Source of the DNA: G963422705 sp963422705
GTDB taxonomy: Bacteria; Poribacteria; WGA-4E; WGA-3G
Direction: 5' to 3'
Assembly: GCA_963422705.1 (NCBI GenBank)
Contig: OY730443.1
Span: 1,488,001-1,552,000, forward strand
DNA length: 64,000 nucleotides
Both the position numbers and the translations under genes were made by a program. Each line of letters starts with the position of its first letter. The stretch's first letter is position 1. The notes below the pieces were generated by a model, which was not told the origin of the DNA, did no database searches, and saw only the letters and a program-made list of their open reading frames with translations. This document shows positions 42,117 to 51,850 of this stretch, in pieces.

Positions 42117-43157
42117 CTATATCTGTGCCGCGTGCCACTCTTGAACCGCCTCCGGAATTGCCTGAAGGTTTTCAATCGTGGTTTGAAGCGGGATTGCACA
42201 CTCCGGGCCGATGAGCGGAACGCCGGCATCCAGATTTTTCGTCACTTCGGCTTTAACGTCTTCCGGTTCCTTAGCAAATAGGGTTTCAGGGTTGTTGATA
42301 TTCCCGACAAGCGCGATACGGTTATTCACAATATCCATAGATTCTTGCGGCTTATTTTTCGAATCGTAGTGGAAGGCTGCCATTCCGGTTTGTGCGATGT
42401 ACTCCATTCTGTCGACAGTCCGGCCACAGATATGTAGGATGAGGGGAATAGGTATCCGTTCTGCAAATTCGATGTGTAGCTCACGGAGATAGCGCCGGTA
42501 GTATTCACCACTGACGAGGTCACCGGTTGCGTGGTCCGGCAGGGTGAGTGCGTCCGCCCCCGCCTCAATTTGAGCGATTCCGAATTGCACGGTTGCTTCC
42601 TTCATCCTGTCGAGGGCAAGTTTAGTTTTGCCCGGGTTATCCAGTGACATTAGCAAAAAGGGTTCTACACCGAAGCCGTGGTATCCGAGGGACCAGGGCC
42701 CCATAGTTTTTCCGATGACAGCGACTTCATCACCGTATTCTTTTTTCAGAATTTTAATGGCATTCAGGACGCATTGGGTATCCGGATGTGTCAAAAAGTC
42801 GTGAGGAATGGAGATGTCGTCTACATCTTCCCATATCGGTTCCTGCATTCGCACAGTGGGCCAATTATCTTTCTGCTCCCACTGTATCTTACATCCGAGG
42901 GCACTAGATTCTTGGATAATGGTGAAGACTGGCATAATAGAATCAAATCCGAGTTCTGTATAGCCAGTAGCGGCGAGCCGTGCCATAAGTTCGGGTTCCC
43001 TATTTGCTTGCGGGAAGGGCGCGTCTACCAAATCCATCAGTTCGACAGTGGCCACGGAGGTGGGATTGCAGACAGGGGTTCTATCTGTTGGTAGGTTTTG
43101 AAGCGCTACCAGCACGCGTTCTCGGGAAGTCATCGGTTTTGGAGTTCTCTTTTGCAT
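42117..43157 (-). CDS. Uroporphyrinogen decarboxylase family protein (MtaA/MtbA-like)
   Basis: 346 residues from ATG 43157, with AAGGGGAATC upstream; 43181 is a longer alternative. URO-D superfamily TIM barrel. ILHICGRTVDRM carries the His-x-Cys zinc motif of methylcobalamin:thiol methyltransferases and PLIGPECAIPLQT the second Cys, so it resembles MtaA-type methyltransferases more than HemE, which lacks these ligands. Other marks: VIGKTMGPWSLG, ADALTLPDHATGDLVS. Likely role: methyl transfer from a corrinoid protein to an unknown acceptor. No corrinoid protein gene is adjacent. Confidence 0.8.
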   Translation of the reverse strand: MQKRTPKPMTSRERVLVALQNLPTDRTPVCNPTSVATVELMDLVDAPFPQANREPELMARLAATGYTELGFDSIMPVFTIIQESSALGCKIQWEQKDNWPTVRMQEPIWEDVDDISIPHDFLTHPDTQCVLNAIKILKKEYGDEVAVIGKTMGPWSLGYHGFGVEPFLLMSLDNPGKTKLALDRMKEATVQFGIAQIEAGADALTLPDHATGDLVSGEYYRRYLRELHIEFAERIPIPLILHICGRTVDRMEYIAQTGMAAFHYDSKNKPQESMDIVNNRIALVGNINNPETLFAKEPEDVKAEVTKNLDAGVPLIGPECAIPLQTTIENLQAIPEAVQEWHAAQI

Positions 43158-43229
43158 GGGGATTCCCCTTTTTCTTGGCATCCGGAATAAGGTTACCTCA
43201 CCAGACGGCGGGTTACCTCAGCATCGCTG

Positions 43230-43868
43230 TTACAGTTGTTGGCCCGGTGCGGAGAGGACGCCGCGTTTTCCCCCCATCTCTTCCTCTCGCCTGACAACGC
43301 GTACGTTTGGGGCCCGAACCAATAAAAGCCCAACGAGTGCATCATGAGCGTGTTCACATGGGAAGGTTACTGTATCATAAGATTCTCCTACGCGCTCCAT
43401 TTCTCCTAATTTCATTAACCCGTTCGCAATTGCTGAAATCCTGCGTTTTGCGTTCGGCGTCTCTGACGCTGCGGTTACGCGATAGCTGCCGCTTCCACTA
43501 GAATGCGCAGTGACTGTCATTCGCAACTTCTTATCTAACGTGTGTAAGGGCCGTGATTCCGCCGGCGCACTCTCTGGCGAAAGCTTGCATGCTTCCAAGA
43601 AGACCCGGCGACATGCCGCTTCATGTGCAGTACCACACGGGAAATAGAGAGCGCCGTCGGGTGTTTTTAACATTCCACCTAACGTTTTCATAGCGAGGGA
43701 CACGCCGTGGATTCGCGCGGTGGCACCATCAAGATTACTGTAAGTATGAACCCGGAAAATAGGTTTCCGATTGTGTTCTTGGCGATATAGGGCGATAGTG
43801 ATGTCGTGAAAATGTAAATCCATTGAAACGAGCTCAATTCGCCTGCCGATGTCTCTGACGCGTCGCAT
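43230..43868 (-). CDS. Conserved-looking protein of unknown function
   Basis: 212 residues. Two parts of similar style: LHFHDITIALYRQEHNRKPIFRVHTYS...IHGVSLAMKTLGGM (about 18-67) and a second block ending FPCEHAHDALVGLLLVRAP (about 168-187), each with a FPCGTAHEAA/FPCEHAHDAL motif (Cys-x-x-x-His), suggesting an internal duplication. I do not recognise the family. The start may be ATG 43823 (MDLHFHD). It lies between the serine hydrolase and URO-D genes on the same strand. Confidence 0.6.
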   Translation of the reverse strand: MRRVRDIGRRIELVSMDLHFHDITIALYRQEHNRKPIFRVHTYSNLDGATARIHGVSLAMKTLGGMLKTPDGALYFPCGTAHEAACRRVFLEACKLSPESAPAESRPLHTLDKKLRMTVTAHSSGSGSYRVTAASETPNAKRRISAIANGLMKLGEMERVGESYDTVTFPCEHAHDALVGLLLVRAPNVRVVRREEEMGGKRGVLSAPGQQL

Positions 43869-43925
43869 GATAATTTGGTTCCGGTAGTATCAGATAAGGT
43901 TCGTAAATGCCGAGTAAAACAGAAG

Positions 43926-44891
43926 TTACCGACGGGGTGCGCGTCCGCCATAATGATTCACGTAGATATACCAATATGCACGTTCGGAGAGTCTTCGCAG
44001 AATATTCGCGCGCGGGGTTACCCATGCACCAAAAGAGGCACGCCGATTTCTCGTATTCGTTTTCGTTCTGTCCTCAATCATACCGGTAAAAATATAGGGG
44101 CGTGAATTACCGCGAGTATCCTTGAGCACGAGGATACCGCTATCCCCTACCAGTCCGTACACAGTCCCTGTTTTGTTGAAGACACGTACCGTTGATGGGA
44201 TGTTCGTCTTTTTGTAGATGTAATCCCCGTTTCGGAGTCCGAGGTAGTGTTTCATTTTGTCAGAATGCGGTAGATTTCCGTTCCATAACTGTACACCGAA
44301 CTTGTTCAAGTCTCGGGCGGATGTCATATTCCGATAAGTGCGTCCACTCCGCGGAATGTACTCCACAATCCGCGTCTGTTTAAAGTACGGGTAGTTGGCT
44401 TTCAAGAGTTGATTCACCCGCCGCGGGCCACCAAGCAATCGGATAAAATGATTGGTGGATGGATTTGAGCTCGACTGAATCATTCTCCGAAGGTGGCGCC
44501 GATTTAAATTGGTGTGCGCTTTTCGCCCGCGTTTAACTTCATGAAAATAAGCGAGCATGACAAAGTTTTTAATCAGGGAGGCGGCCATCATCGGGCGTTC
44601 TTCGTTAATCGAAACCAGTTTTTCGCCTTTTGTGATGTCATAGACGACGAAACTGGTTCGTTCGGTTGCAGCTAAACGGTAGCGTTTCCGATGCCCTTTG
44701 ATATAGACTTCAAAGGTGGCTTCCAAAGGTGAATCAATCGTGTGCTGGTGTCGCTTCGGAATATTCCGATAGGTTACCGCGTCCACCGTAAACACGGGAA
44801 TTAAAAACCATATACCGCAACAAATTAACAGTCTACCTAATGAAAGACTGGGATTGGCAAGTAAGCTGAAAGGCTTTGTGTATTTTTCCAT
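43926..44891 (-). CDS. Class A beta-lactamase-like serine hydrolase
   Basis: 321 residues, signal/anchor near 20-38. The three active-site motifs of the penicillin-binding/class A group are seen: MMAASLIKNFVM (S-x-x-K), SSSNPSTNHF (S-x-N) and FNKTGTVYG (K-T-G). The protein is basic and Tyr-rich and lacks an obvious Glu166-type omega-loop motif, so peptidoglycan peptidase or esterase activity is as likely as beta-lactamase. It is exported. Lies 40 bp downstream of the PQQ-propeller gene and probably belongs to that transcript. Confidence 0.82.
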   Translation of the reverse strand: MEKYTKPFSLLANPSLSLGRLLICCGIWFLIPVFTVDAVTYRNIPKRHQHTIDSPLEATFEVYIKGHRKRYRLAATERTSFVVYDITKGEKLVSINEERPMMAASLIKNFVMLAYFHEVKRGRKAHTNLNRRHLRRMIQSSSNPSTNHFIRLLGGPRRVNQLLKANYPYFKQTRIVEYIPRSGRTYRNMTSARDLNKFGVQLWNGNLPHSDKMKHYLGLRNGDYIYKKTNIPSTVRVFNKTGTVYGLVGDSGILVLKDTRGNSRPYIFTGMIEDRTKTNTRNRRASFGAWVTPRANILRRLSERAYWYIYVNHYGGRAPRR

Positions 44892-44931
44892 GCTCCTTTT
44901 TTTTCCTTATCCTAACTTTTCCCTAAAAAAA

Positions 44932-46482
44932 CTATTGATTGCCGTTGATGCTCGTATCGACAATTGGCAATTGATAGCAGGCCGCTTCCCGTCCGTTTCT
45001 CACAAGAAGGTAGCTGCCAGCCAACGCGGGGGTATTCCAGGTTCTACCTGCTAAGACCTGATGTCGCGCAAGTTCAATCAGTCCGGTGGGATTCGGTTCT
45101 ATCAACACCAATTCGCCAGATTCAGTGAGCAGAAGCAGGACATCTTTAACTAACAGCGCTTGCCCATGCCCATATCGCCCCTGTTTCCATTGTCGTTTAC
45201 CGTCCGCCGAATTGATACAAGCGAAGATTCCGTCATCAAGCCCGTATAGATAGCCTTCATGATAGAAGACGGTGGTAAATTTTGCTTTGAGATGTATCGT
45301 CTCCCATAAAAGTGAAACGTTAAAACCGCCGTTCGGGTTACGTTCAATTTGGAACCGTTTCGTACCGATACCATAAGCGGTTGAAACAAATAGGGTGTTA
45401 TCGGAAAGCGGCAGCGGTTGTGAAACACATTCAACCTTCGGCCACGATTGCTTCCAAAAAAGTTCGCCTGTCGCCGGTTCATGTGATGTGACAAGTCCTT
45501 GATTAAATATAACGATTTGCGGGGTGCCTGCAAGCGTTGTTAAAAGCGGTGAACTGTAGCCAGTGCCCGTTCTGTGCCCCCGCCATACAATGTCGCCTGT
45601 ATCTTTGTGATACGCAACGGCGCCGCCAGCACTGACGATAGCAAGCTCCTCGTATATTAGCGGTGAGATACTCACTCCCCACGGCGGTAGCTCCGCGTCG
45701 TTCTGTTCAAAGATATTGGTTGTCCAGAGTTGTTCGCCTGTCTCAAAATTGAGACAGTTGAAAATACCCGTGGAACCGACGGTGTAAACCTTGTCACCGG
45801 TAATCGTCGGGGTAGCGCGCGGCCCTAACCCGGCTAATGCTGAATCATACCGTGCCTTGTCACGATGGCTCCACTTCACCTCACCCGTTGTCAATTCATA
45901 ACAGACTACCTTCTCCCAATCGCCGTCCTGTTCTTGTGTAATTGCGGAATTACCGACAACGGCGAACGCTGCCCAGCCCGCCCCGATAGGGCGCCTCCAG
46001 ACGAGTTTGGGGGGATGTGTCTCCCAATCGCGTTCTATCCGGATGTCGGGGAGTACCGCGTTCCTGTTTGGGCCAAGGAATTGTGGGTAATCTGTTGTCG
46101 GAATTCTACTTTGTGTTGTGGGGATGATACCTTGCCCCCTAGATACGGATACAGCGTTTGATGCTTTTTTCGCCCATCGCCATTCCACGACAGGCATCAA
46201 GTCGCCCCGCACGCCGCTAATGCGGAAGATAATACCGAAAAGCGCAATTCCTCCTAAAATGATTAAAAGGCCGAAGAGCCGTAACCGCCATGCTAAGCCG
46301 GAGAGAAATAACAGCCACACGGTTCCTAAGAACAGTGTCAAGATAAGTATGGTAATTGTCAGCAGCCCTTTGCTTTCACGCGCTTCAGCATTGAAGCCCC
46401 AAACGATTCCAATTCCTAAGATGGCAAGTATCGTAATAATCAGTAAGGGCCACCAGCGTACACGGCTGTGAACCGTATCCAT
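44932..46482 (-). CDS. Membrane-anchored PQQ-like beta-propeller protein
   Basis: 516 residues. Three N-terminal membrane helices (about 11-30, 39-59, 67-88), then a beta-propeller with PQQ-type blades: VVCYELTTGEVKWSHRDK, VYTVGSTGIFNCLNFETGEQ, GAVAYHKDTGDIVWRGH, TSHEPATGELFWKQSW. The propeller sits outside the inner membrane. It lacks the metal ligands of true quinoprotein dehydrogenases as far as I can see, so a scaffolding or binding role (as in the BamB-like group) is as likely. GGAGG precedes ATG 46482. Confidence 0.82.
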   Translation of the reverse strand: MDTVHSRVRWWPLLIITILAILGIGIVWGFNAEARESKGLLTITILILTLFLGTVWLLFLSGLAWRLRLFGLLIILGGIALFGIIFRISGVRGDLMPVVEWRWAKKASNAVSVSRGQGIIPTTQSRIPTTDYPQFLGPNRNAVLPDIRIERDWETHPPKLVWRRPIGAGWAAFAVVGNSAITQEQDGDWEKVVCYELTTGEVKWSHRDKARYDSALAGLGPRATPTITGDKVYTVGSTGIFNCLNFETGEQLWTTNIFEQNDAELPPWGVSISPLIYEELAIVSAGGAVAYHKDTGDIVWRGHRTGTGYSSPLLTTLAGTPQIVIFNQGLVTSHEPATGELFWKQSWPKVECVSQPLPLSDNTLFVSTAYGIGTKRFQIERNPNGGFNVSLLWETIHLKAKFTTVFYHEGYLYGLDDGIFACINSADGKRQWKQGRYGHGQALLVKDVLLLLTESGELVLIEPNPTGLIELARHQVLAGRTWNTPALAGSYLLVRNGREAACYQLPIVDTSINGNQ

Positions 46483-46523
46483 AAAAAACCTCCGAATAGG
46501 TTAAATTGTGATTCCATAATGCA

Positions 46524-46552
46524 ATTATAATCTTTTCCTTCAAATCTTTCAA
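46524..46552 (-). promoter_or_regulatory. Sigma-70-like promoter for the PQQ-propeller gene
   Basis: TTGAAA (46552-46547), 17 bases, TATAAT (46529-46524) on the minus strand, about 40 bases before the start codon. Confidence 0.55.
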
Positions 46553-46694
46553 AGAAAAATAGCAAAGAAGATTCGTTTTCATGGATTTGCTGGGCCCGTC
46601 GTGCCGTAGCGCTTGACTCGCACCGGGGCGTCTTCCATGTCGCCCGCATTTTTAACGAAAAACGAAATCGCACTACGGCAAAATTCGGGAAGCC

Positions 46695-46723
46695 TTGGCA
46701 ATAAAAAGCGTTTCTGATAAGAT
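46695..46723 (+). promoter_or_regulatory. Sigma-70-like promoter for the sugar-catabolism cluster
   Basis: TTGGCA, 17 bases, TAAGAT, about 105 bases before ATG 46829. Confidence 0.4.
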
Positions 46724-46828
46724 GAGGATAAATCAATGGAAAGTGACTCCCGCAAGATGGATACGTGAAGATTCATGGCAAGGGAGGTTTATCGCTTCTA
46801 TCGACAAAAGACGAGGCGGGAGGCGAAA

Positions 46829-47881
46829 ATGGCAATAGGATTAGGCGTTATTGGAATGAATCCGAACAACATGGGTTCAACTACCGCACTGTTGAAAGAT
46901 GTACCGCATCTTAACTATGAACTCCGGGGGATTTGCGCGAGAAAGCCGGGTGCCCTTGAAAACTACGCGAATCAGCTTGGCGTCAGTTTTTGGACGACGG
47001 ATTATCGGGAGTTGGTACGACGTGATGACATTCACGTCGTCGCGGTATACTCACCTGATCATCTTCACGCAGCACACTGTATTGCCGCCATTGAGGCAGG
47101 AAAACACGTGGTTTGCACAAAACCGATGGTAACAAGTTTAGATGATGCCAAGCACCTTGTCGAGTTAGTGCACAAGCATGACGTGAAGTTTCTCGTCGGG
47201 CAGACAATGCGGTTTGACTTGCAATTTTTGACGATGAAAAAATTGTTTGATGACGGGGATTTGGGCGATATTATGGTGGCGGATGCATACTATGTCCATG
47301 ATATGCGCGAGGTTTACGATGTTACGCCGTGGCGACTGCATCAACCGCAAGAACTCATGTTCGGGGGCGTTGTACACCCTGTCGATATCTTGCGTAGCTT
47401 CATCGGTGATGTCGAAGAGGTTCATGCCTACGGAATGAAAGGCGCCCTGACACCAGAGTACCCGATGATGAATAACTTTTTGCTCAATCTCAAGTTTAAG
47501 AGTGGGCAGATTGCTAGAGCGATGGGGCTTTATGATATCGTCCACCCACCGATGCCGATGATGCAGTTCTCAATTTACGGAAGCAAAGGGACGATGATTG
47601 GGGACTTTACCGATAATAAAGGCGGCCAGGTAAAACTGATGCTTGACAAGATGACAGCGAGAGAACCTTTTCAAATGACGTGTCCCCCTGAGGTGGATAC
47701 CAGTGTATATGGACATGGGCAATCGGTAATCCGGTACATGCGGCATTTTCAGGAATGCCTTGAGGCGGACATAGAACCGTCCCCGAACGTGGTTGATGGC
47801 GCCAAATCTATCGCTGTGGGCGTTGCGGCGTGGGAATCGATTAAAACCGGGCAGCCAGTAAAAGTGTACAATGAGTTTTAG
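46829..47881 (+). CDS. Gfo/Idh/MocA family oxidoreductase
   Basis: 350 residues from ATG 46829, preferred over 46775 because GGGAGGCG lies upstream and the Rossmann strand starts there (IGLGVIGMNPNNMG). The usual EKP motif is CTKP here (HVVCTKPMVTS), keeping the catalytic Lys-Pro. MFGGVVHPVDILRSF is the G-G-x-x-x-x-x-x-D segment near the active site. NAD(P)-dependent dehydrogenase of sugars, inositols or similar. First gene of a plus-strand sugar cluster. Confidence 0.87.
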   Translation: MAIGLGVIGMNPNNMGSTTALLKDVPHLNYELRGICARKPGALENYANQLGVSFWTTDYRELVRRDDIHVVAVYSPDHLHAAHCIAAIEAGKHVVCTKPMVTSLDDAKHLVELVHKHDVKFLVGQTMRFDLQFLTMKKLFDDGDLGDIMVADAYYVHDMREVYDVTPWRLHQPQELMFGGVVHPVDILRSFIGDVEEVHAYGMKGALTPEYPMMNNFLLNLKFKSGQIARAMGLYDIVHPPMPMMQFSIYGSKGTMIGDFTDNKGGQVKLMLDKMTAREPFQMTCPPEVDTSVYGHGQSVIRYMRHFQECLEADIEPSPNVVDGAKSIAVGVAAWESIKTGQPVKVYNEF

Positions 47882-47984
47882 CGGATTTCTTGGCGAAGAA
47901 TTATAACATCTTTTGCCAGGAAATCAATCGGTTTTCGATTATCATCAGAGATAACCTGAAATTATTTAGCGGGGACATGTTGTG

Positions 47985-49157
47985 ATGAAATTCCGTGGGA
48001 CTTCTATTTTCAACAATACACCGATTGAAATTGGGCTGACTGACAAACGGGTGCAGTCGCTTCGCGAAGTAACCGACGCACCGACAGACTTGTGGTTTGC
48101 TCCGGCACTGATAGATATCCAGGTTAACGGTTTCGCCGGATTTGATATCAATGTTCCCACGGTTGTTCAATCAGATGTGAGTGCAATGGTTCGCGAACTC
48201 TGGAAAGTTGGCACCGGGTTCTTCTGTCCAACAGTGGTGACAGGTTCGTTCGAGCAAATTTGCCATTCCCTGCAAGTGATTGTAGCAGCGTGCAAAGCAG
48301 ATTCAATGTCCGCTCATTCGATTTTGGGGATTCACCTTGAAGGACCTTACATCTCTGCGGAGGATGGCCCTCGAGGGGCGCATCCATTAGCGCACGTTAG
48401 GGAGCCGGATTGGGATGAATTTCAGCGGTGGCAGGATATCGCAGACGGAAAAATCTGTCTGGTAACCCTGGCGCCGGAGCGAGAGGGCGCGATTCCGTTT
48501 ATTGAGAAACTCACTGATGACGGGATTGTCGCAGCGGTGGGCCATACAAACGCCACAGAAACGGATATCCAGGCGGCAATCCGGGCGGGAGCGAAACTTT
48601 CCACACATCTCGGCAACGGGGCACATGCGCAGCTTCGCCGGCATCCGAACTACATTTGGGAACAACTCGCCGCCGACGAACTCTGGGCAAGCCTGATTGT
48701 TGATGGACACCATTTGCCCCCTACTGTCGTTAAATCTATGGTTCGCGCGAAAACCCACTCGCGCTGCATTCTCATTAGTGATGCAGTCGCTTTAGCCGGA
48801 ATGGATTCCGGGCGCTATCAATTTGCGGGAAAAACGGTGGAATTAACAACGGAACGGTGTGTCCGTTTAGTTGGAACTGAGTATCTCGCCGGCGCCGCGA
48901 TTGAACTCGCCCGGGGCATAGAAAACAGTGTAAAATTTACAAAAATGTCGCTTGCGGAAGCGGTGACATTAGCCACCATACATCCAGCGCGTCTCTTAGG
49001 GCGGGAAGAACAAATCGGGAACCCGAGCAAAGACGTGCTCGTAAAAAGGAAGAATTCCGCGAATTTGATTCTCTTTCGATGGGACGCAGGAAGAATCGAA
49101 ATCACCGCAATGATTCTCAAAAATAGGCTCGTCTATCACAGCACAGCATCGCCATGA
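47985..49157 (+). CDS. N-acetylglucosamine-6-phosphate deacetylase-like amidohydrolase
   Basis: 390 residues from ATG 47985. TIM-barrel amidohydrolase with the NagA marks: LIDIQVNGFAGFDI, GIHLEGPYIS (metal Glu), VAAVGHTNATETDI (His), STHLGNGAHAQL (His), IVDGHHLPPTV, ILISDAVALAG (catalytic Asp) and ATIHPARLLG. NagA removes acetyl from GlcNAc-6-phosphate, giving GlcN-6-phosphate. The tail after residue 350 is somewhat different from NagA of enterics, so the sugar may differ. In the cluster it fits use of amino-sugar glycans. Confidence 0.85.
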   Translation: MKFRGTSIFNNTPIEIGLTDKRVQSLREVTDAPTDLWFAPALIDIQVNGFAGFDINVPTVVQSDVSAMVRELWKVGTGFFCPTVVTGSFEQICHSLQVIVAACKADSMSAHSILGIHLEGPYISAEDGPRGAHPLAHVREPDWDEFQRWQDIADGKICLVTLAPEREGAIPFIEKLTDDGIVAAVGHTNATETDIQAAIRAGAKLSTHLGNGAHAQLRRHPNYIWEQLAADELWASLIVDGHHLPPTVVKSMVRAKTHSRCILISDAVALAGMDSGRYQFAGKTVELTTERCVRLVGTEYLAGAAIELARGIENSVKFTKMSLAEAVTLATIHPARLLGREEQIGNPSKDVLVKRKNSANLILFRWDAGRIEITAMILKNRLVYHSTASP

Positions 49158-49292
49158 GGAACTCTCATCTCGCCGACAAACGGTGATAGCTGATTATTCC
49201 ATGTCGGTTCCCACTTTTTTGTCAGATTCTGCGCAGAGATGTGTTATACTTTAAAAGCACAACATTTTCATCTCAAATTTGGAGGTGCTTCC

Positions 49293-50090
49293 ATGGGACA
49301 ACAGATAACGACTGAACAGTGGGAACACTTTTGGGAAAACGGTTACGTTCGCATCGGGCAGGTAGCCAGCGACGTTGAATTCGCACAGTTACAACAACGT
49401 ATGGATGATATCATGCTCGGTAAAGCACCGCTGGATTATGAAAAAATCATGATGCAACTGGATCGGGAACCGGGGAAACATTCGCCCGGCCCACAGTCCA
49501 AAGGGCATAAAGGCGCGACGCTGTTGTATCGAAAAATTCAGAATCTGGAGTTGGACCCTTACTTTTTGAGATATCTTCAGAAACCTATTTTTCGTGAGGT
49601 ATGCGCAAAGATTTATGGAGAGAATGCTCCTATCGCATGTTTCCGCGCGATGTTTATGAATAAACCGGCGGGCGAAGGCACCTACCTCGTCTGGCACCAA
49701 GACAGATGGACAGACTTGGAACGCGACCCGCAGATTACCATCTACACCGCTTTGGATACGGCGACAGTCGAGAACGGCTGTGTACATATCATTCCGAAGT
49801 CGCATCATGCTCTTATCAATCCATCCCACGGTTCCGGTTTTTTGTCGCAGGAACAAATTGACGACATCGTTGCGAAGTCTACACCGGTACCACTCCAATT
49901 GAAGGCAGGTGAGGTAGTATTGCTGCACAATTGGTTGCTTCACAGTTCCGGGACAAACCAAACTCGTATTCCACGGCGGGCATTCAGCGTTTGCTACATG
50001 CATGGTGAGACACAGTCCCGCCACGGGACAACATTTACACGAGTGTTCGGTGCTGGTGCGCTGAGCGTCGCAGAGTTAGGAGCAGCCTGA
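49293..50090 (+). CDS. Phytanoyl-CoA dioxygenase (PhyH) family protein
   Basis: 265 residues from ATG 49293, set by TTGGAGGTG upstream (the frame opens at 49239). Fe(II)/2-oxoglutarate dioxygenase: WHQDRW holds the His-x-Asp pair, LLHNWLLHSSGTNQT the distal His and IPRRAFSVCY the 2-oxoglutarate Arg region. Such enzymes hydroxylate or oxidise many substrates, and the family is expanded in Poribacteria. Substrate unknown. Placed between NagA-like and Gfo/Idh genes. Confidence 0.88.
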   Translation: MGQQITTEQWEHFWENGYVRIGQVASDVEFAQLQQRMDDIMLGKAPLDYEKIMMQLDREPGKHSPGPQSKGHKGATLLYRKIQNLELDPYFLRYLQKPIFREVCAKIYGENAPIACFRAMFMNKPAGEGTYLVWHQDRWTDLERDPQITIYTALDTATVENGCVHIIPKSHHALINPSHGSGFLSQEQIDDIVAKSTPVPLQLKAGEVVLLHNWLLHSSGTNQTRIPRRAFSVCYMHGETQSRHGTTFTRVFGAGALSVAELGAA

Positions 50091-50140
50091 TAGCTCGCGC
50101 CCTGCGATTTTCAACTCTTATTTCCCAAAAGGAGAATACT

Positions 50141-51145
50141 ATGTCTAAAATTCGGCTTGCTATGATTGGGTGTGGTGGAAATTCATCCGGCCACGCGAGG
50201 CGTATGAATTCAAACCCTGATGTACAAATTGTCGGCACTTGTGATGTCAATACCGACATTGCCAACGGATACATTGATAGGAACCTATCAGGGCTCACAC
50301 CGCGGCCAGGTGCATACGATAACATTGCCGACATGCTTGGAGAAACAAAACCGGACGCTGTCGTAATTTCTACGCCACACACCCTGCATTTTGAGCAGGG
50401 AATGCAGGCACTTGAAGCAGGCTGCCATGTATTAATGGAAAAACCTATGGTAACCTCTTCCGAGGACGCGTATACGCTCGCTGAGAAGGTTAAGGGCACC
50501 GGATTAGTATTGACAATTGGTTATAATACGCCTTGCACAGCTAACTTCTATTACATTCGTGAAGCTATTCGAAACCGCGAACTCGGTAAACTGGAGTTGG
50601 TAGTCGGCTACATCACACAGGGGTGGAAGGGTGGAACCACCGGAACCTGGCGCCAGAACCCAAAACTCTCCGGCGGTGGACAAGCTTACGATAGTGGTGC
50701 ACATCTACTCAATAGCCTCTGCTGGACAGTTGAATCTAACGTCGCTGAGGTTTATGCTTTTACCGACAACCAAGACAGGGATGTCGACATCAACTCTTCG
50801 ATTAACGTTAAATTCGAAAATGGCGTTCTTGCCTCAATGGCTGTCAGCGGCAATTGTCCAAGCCCAGGGGGCACACATCTGGCGTTAATCTTTGATAACG
50901 GGCGCATTGAAGTAGATGGATGGAGCGGCGGATGGATTCGCGTCTGGAAAGACGGCGAGCCGTTAGAGCCACCGCCGATTACCGCCGACATGAATGCCGG
51001 GAATCCAGACGATAATTTTATTGATGCTATCTTGGGAAGAGCAGAACCCCGGACGCGCCCAATCAACGGGATTATCCAATCGGAATTGATGGATTTGATT
51101 TACGAATCCGCCAAGACAAAAGTACCTGCCCGGCCAAAACGATGA
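50141..51145 (+). CDS. Gfo/Idh/MocA family oxidoreductase
   Basis: 334 residues. RLAMIGCGGNSSGHARRM (Rossmann), HVLMEKPMVTSSEDA (EKP motif with catalytic Lys), LSGGGQAYDSGAHLLN (active-site Asp and His). AAAAGGAG precedes the start. NAD(P)-dependent sugar-type dehydrogenase. Ends 3 bp before the left end of the small IS605-derived element, so the element inserted right behind the gene. Confidence 0.9.
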   Translation: MSKIRLAMIGCGGNSSGHARRMNSNPDVQIVGTCDVNTDIANGYIDRNLSGLTPRPGAYDNIADMLGETKPDAVVISTPHTLHFEQGMQALEAGCHVLMEKPMVTSSEDAYTLAEKVKGTGLVLTIGYNTPCTANFYYIREAIRNRELGKLELVVGYITQGWKGGTTGTWRQNPKLSGGGQAYDSGAHLLNSLCWTVESNVAEVYAFTDNQDRDVDINSSINVKFENGVLASMAVSGNCPSPGGTHLALIFDNGRIEVDGWSGGWIRVWKDGEPLEPPPITADMNAGNPDDNFIDAILGRAEPRTRPINGIIQSELMDLIYESAKTKVPARPKR

Positions 51146-51148
51146 AGG

Positions 51149-51499
51149 TGAAGGGACTCCCTTAACAATCCAAATCCTTTAGGGGTGGGGCCAACCCAGC
51201 GAACTCATGCTGGCGTCAAAAAAAGAGTTGATATTACCTAAAAAATGTTTGATACGATATGATAGAAAGTATCACGGTTTGCTTTTAAACCCTGTAGGTG
51301 GGGCAGTGGTATCCCCCACAGGTGTTCGGTTTAACCCACACCTGCGTAGACTTGATAAGTGGACACCGATAGAACGGTCTGCGTCGTCTCTGGCGCAGAC
51401 GGGACTTGATACGGTTCTAACCGTTTTGGGAACTCAAATCAAGTAAGTCTTCCAAGAGAAGGCAGAGAAGCACACGCCTAAAGGCGTTGTGAGTATCAC
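51149..51499 (+). mobile_element. Non-autonomous IS605-type element (internally deleted, 351 bp)
   Basis: The left 100 bases match the left end at 36981 and the right 230 bases match the right end at 38335-38513. About 1.2 kb in the middle, most of tnpB, is missing. A remnant of the TnpB C-terminus is still readable (NPVGGAVVSPTG, RRLDKWTP). Both end hairpins and the GTGAGTATCAC end are kept, so it could be moved or could supply guide RNA in trans. Confidence 0.82.
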
Positions 51500-51534
51500 T
51501 AGGAATGGCTTGATGCTTATAAGGAGTCAAGGCA

Positions 51535-51850
51535 CTAATTGCCACGCCTCCATCCGCGTATTGTCTCACAAATTGTTTCAATTCCGTGACTGATGGCCCC
51601 GTTCGGTGTGTTTTGCGCAGCTGTAATTGCACTGGAACAGTGTGCAGAACGTGATGTGCTGCCCGGTTCGGCCCCATACAGCGCGAAAATTCCAATATTT
51701 AGCATCAAGCCGCCCTCAATTTCTGTTTTCGCTAAGGATAACATTCACTCCAAAACGTGTGAACTGTTCTTTTGCGGTGACAAGGGCAATTTCGCTCACC
51801 CTTAAAAATAGACGCGACATCGAAAACATCCCGGTAGACGGATTTCTTTT
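51535..51850 (-). pseudogene. Possible remnant of a ceramidase-like C-terminus
   Basis: Two minus-strand frames read IALVTAKEQFTRFGVNV and then EGGLMLNIGIFALYGAEPGS, a pattern like the end of neutral ceramidase-family proteins (VALVTAPGEPFTRIG...GGYE...PEAG). A stop and a frameshift separate them and there is no upstream part. The assignment is weak. The rest of the 529-bp gap 51500-52028 shows nothing else recognisable. Confidence 0.25.
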
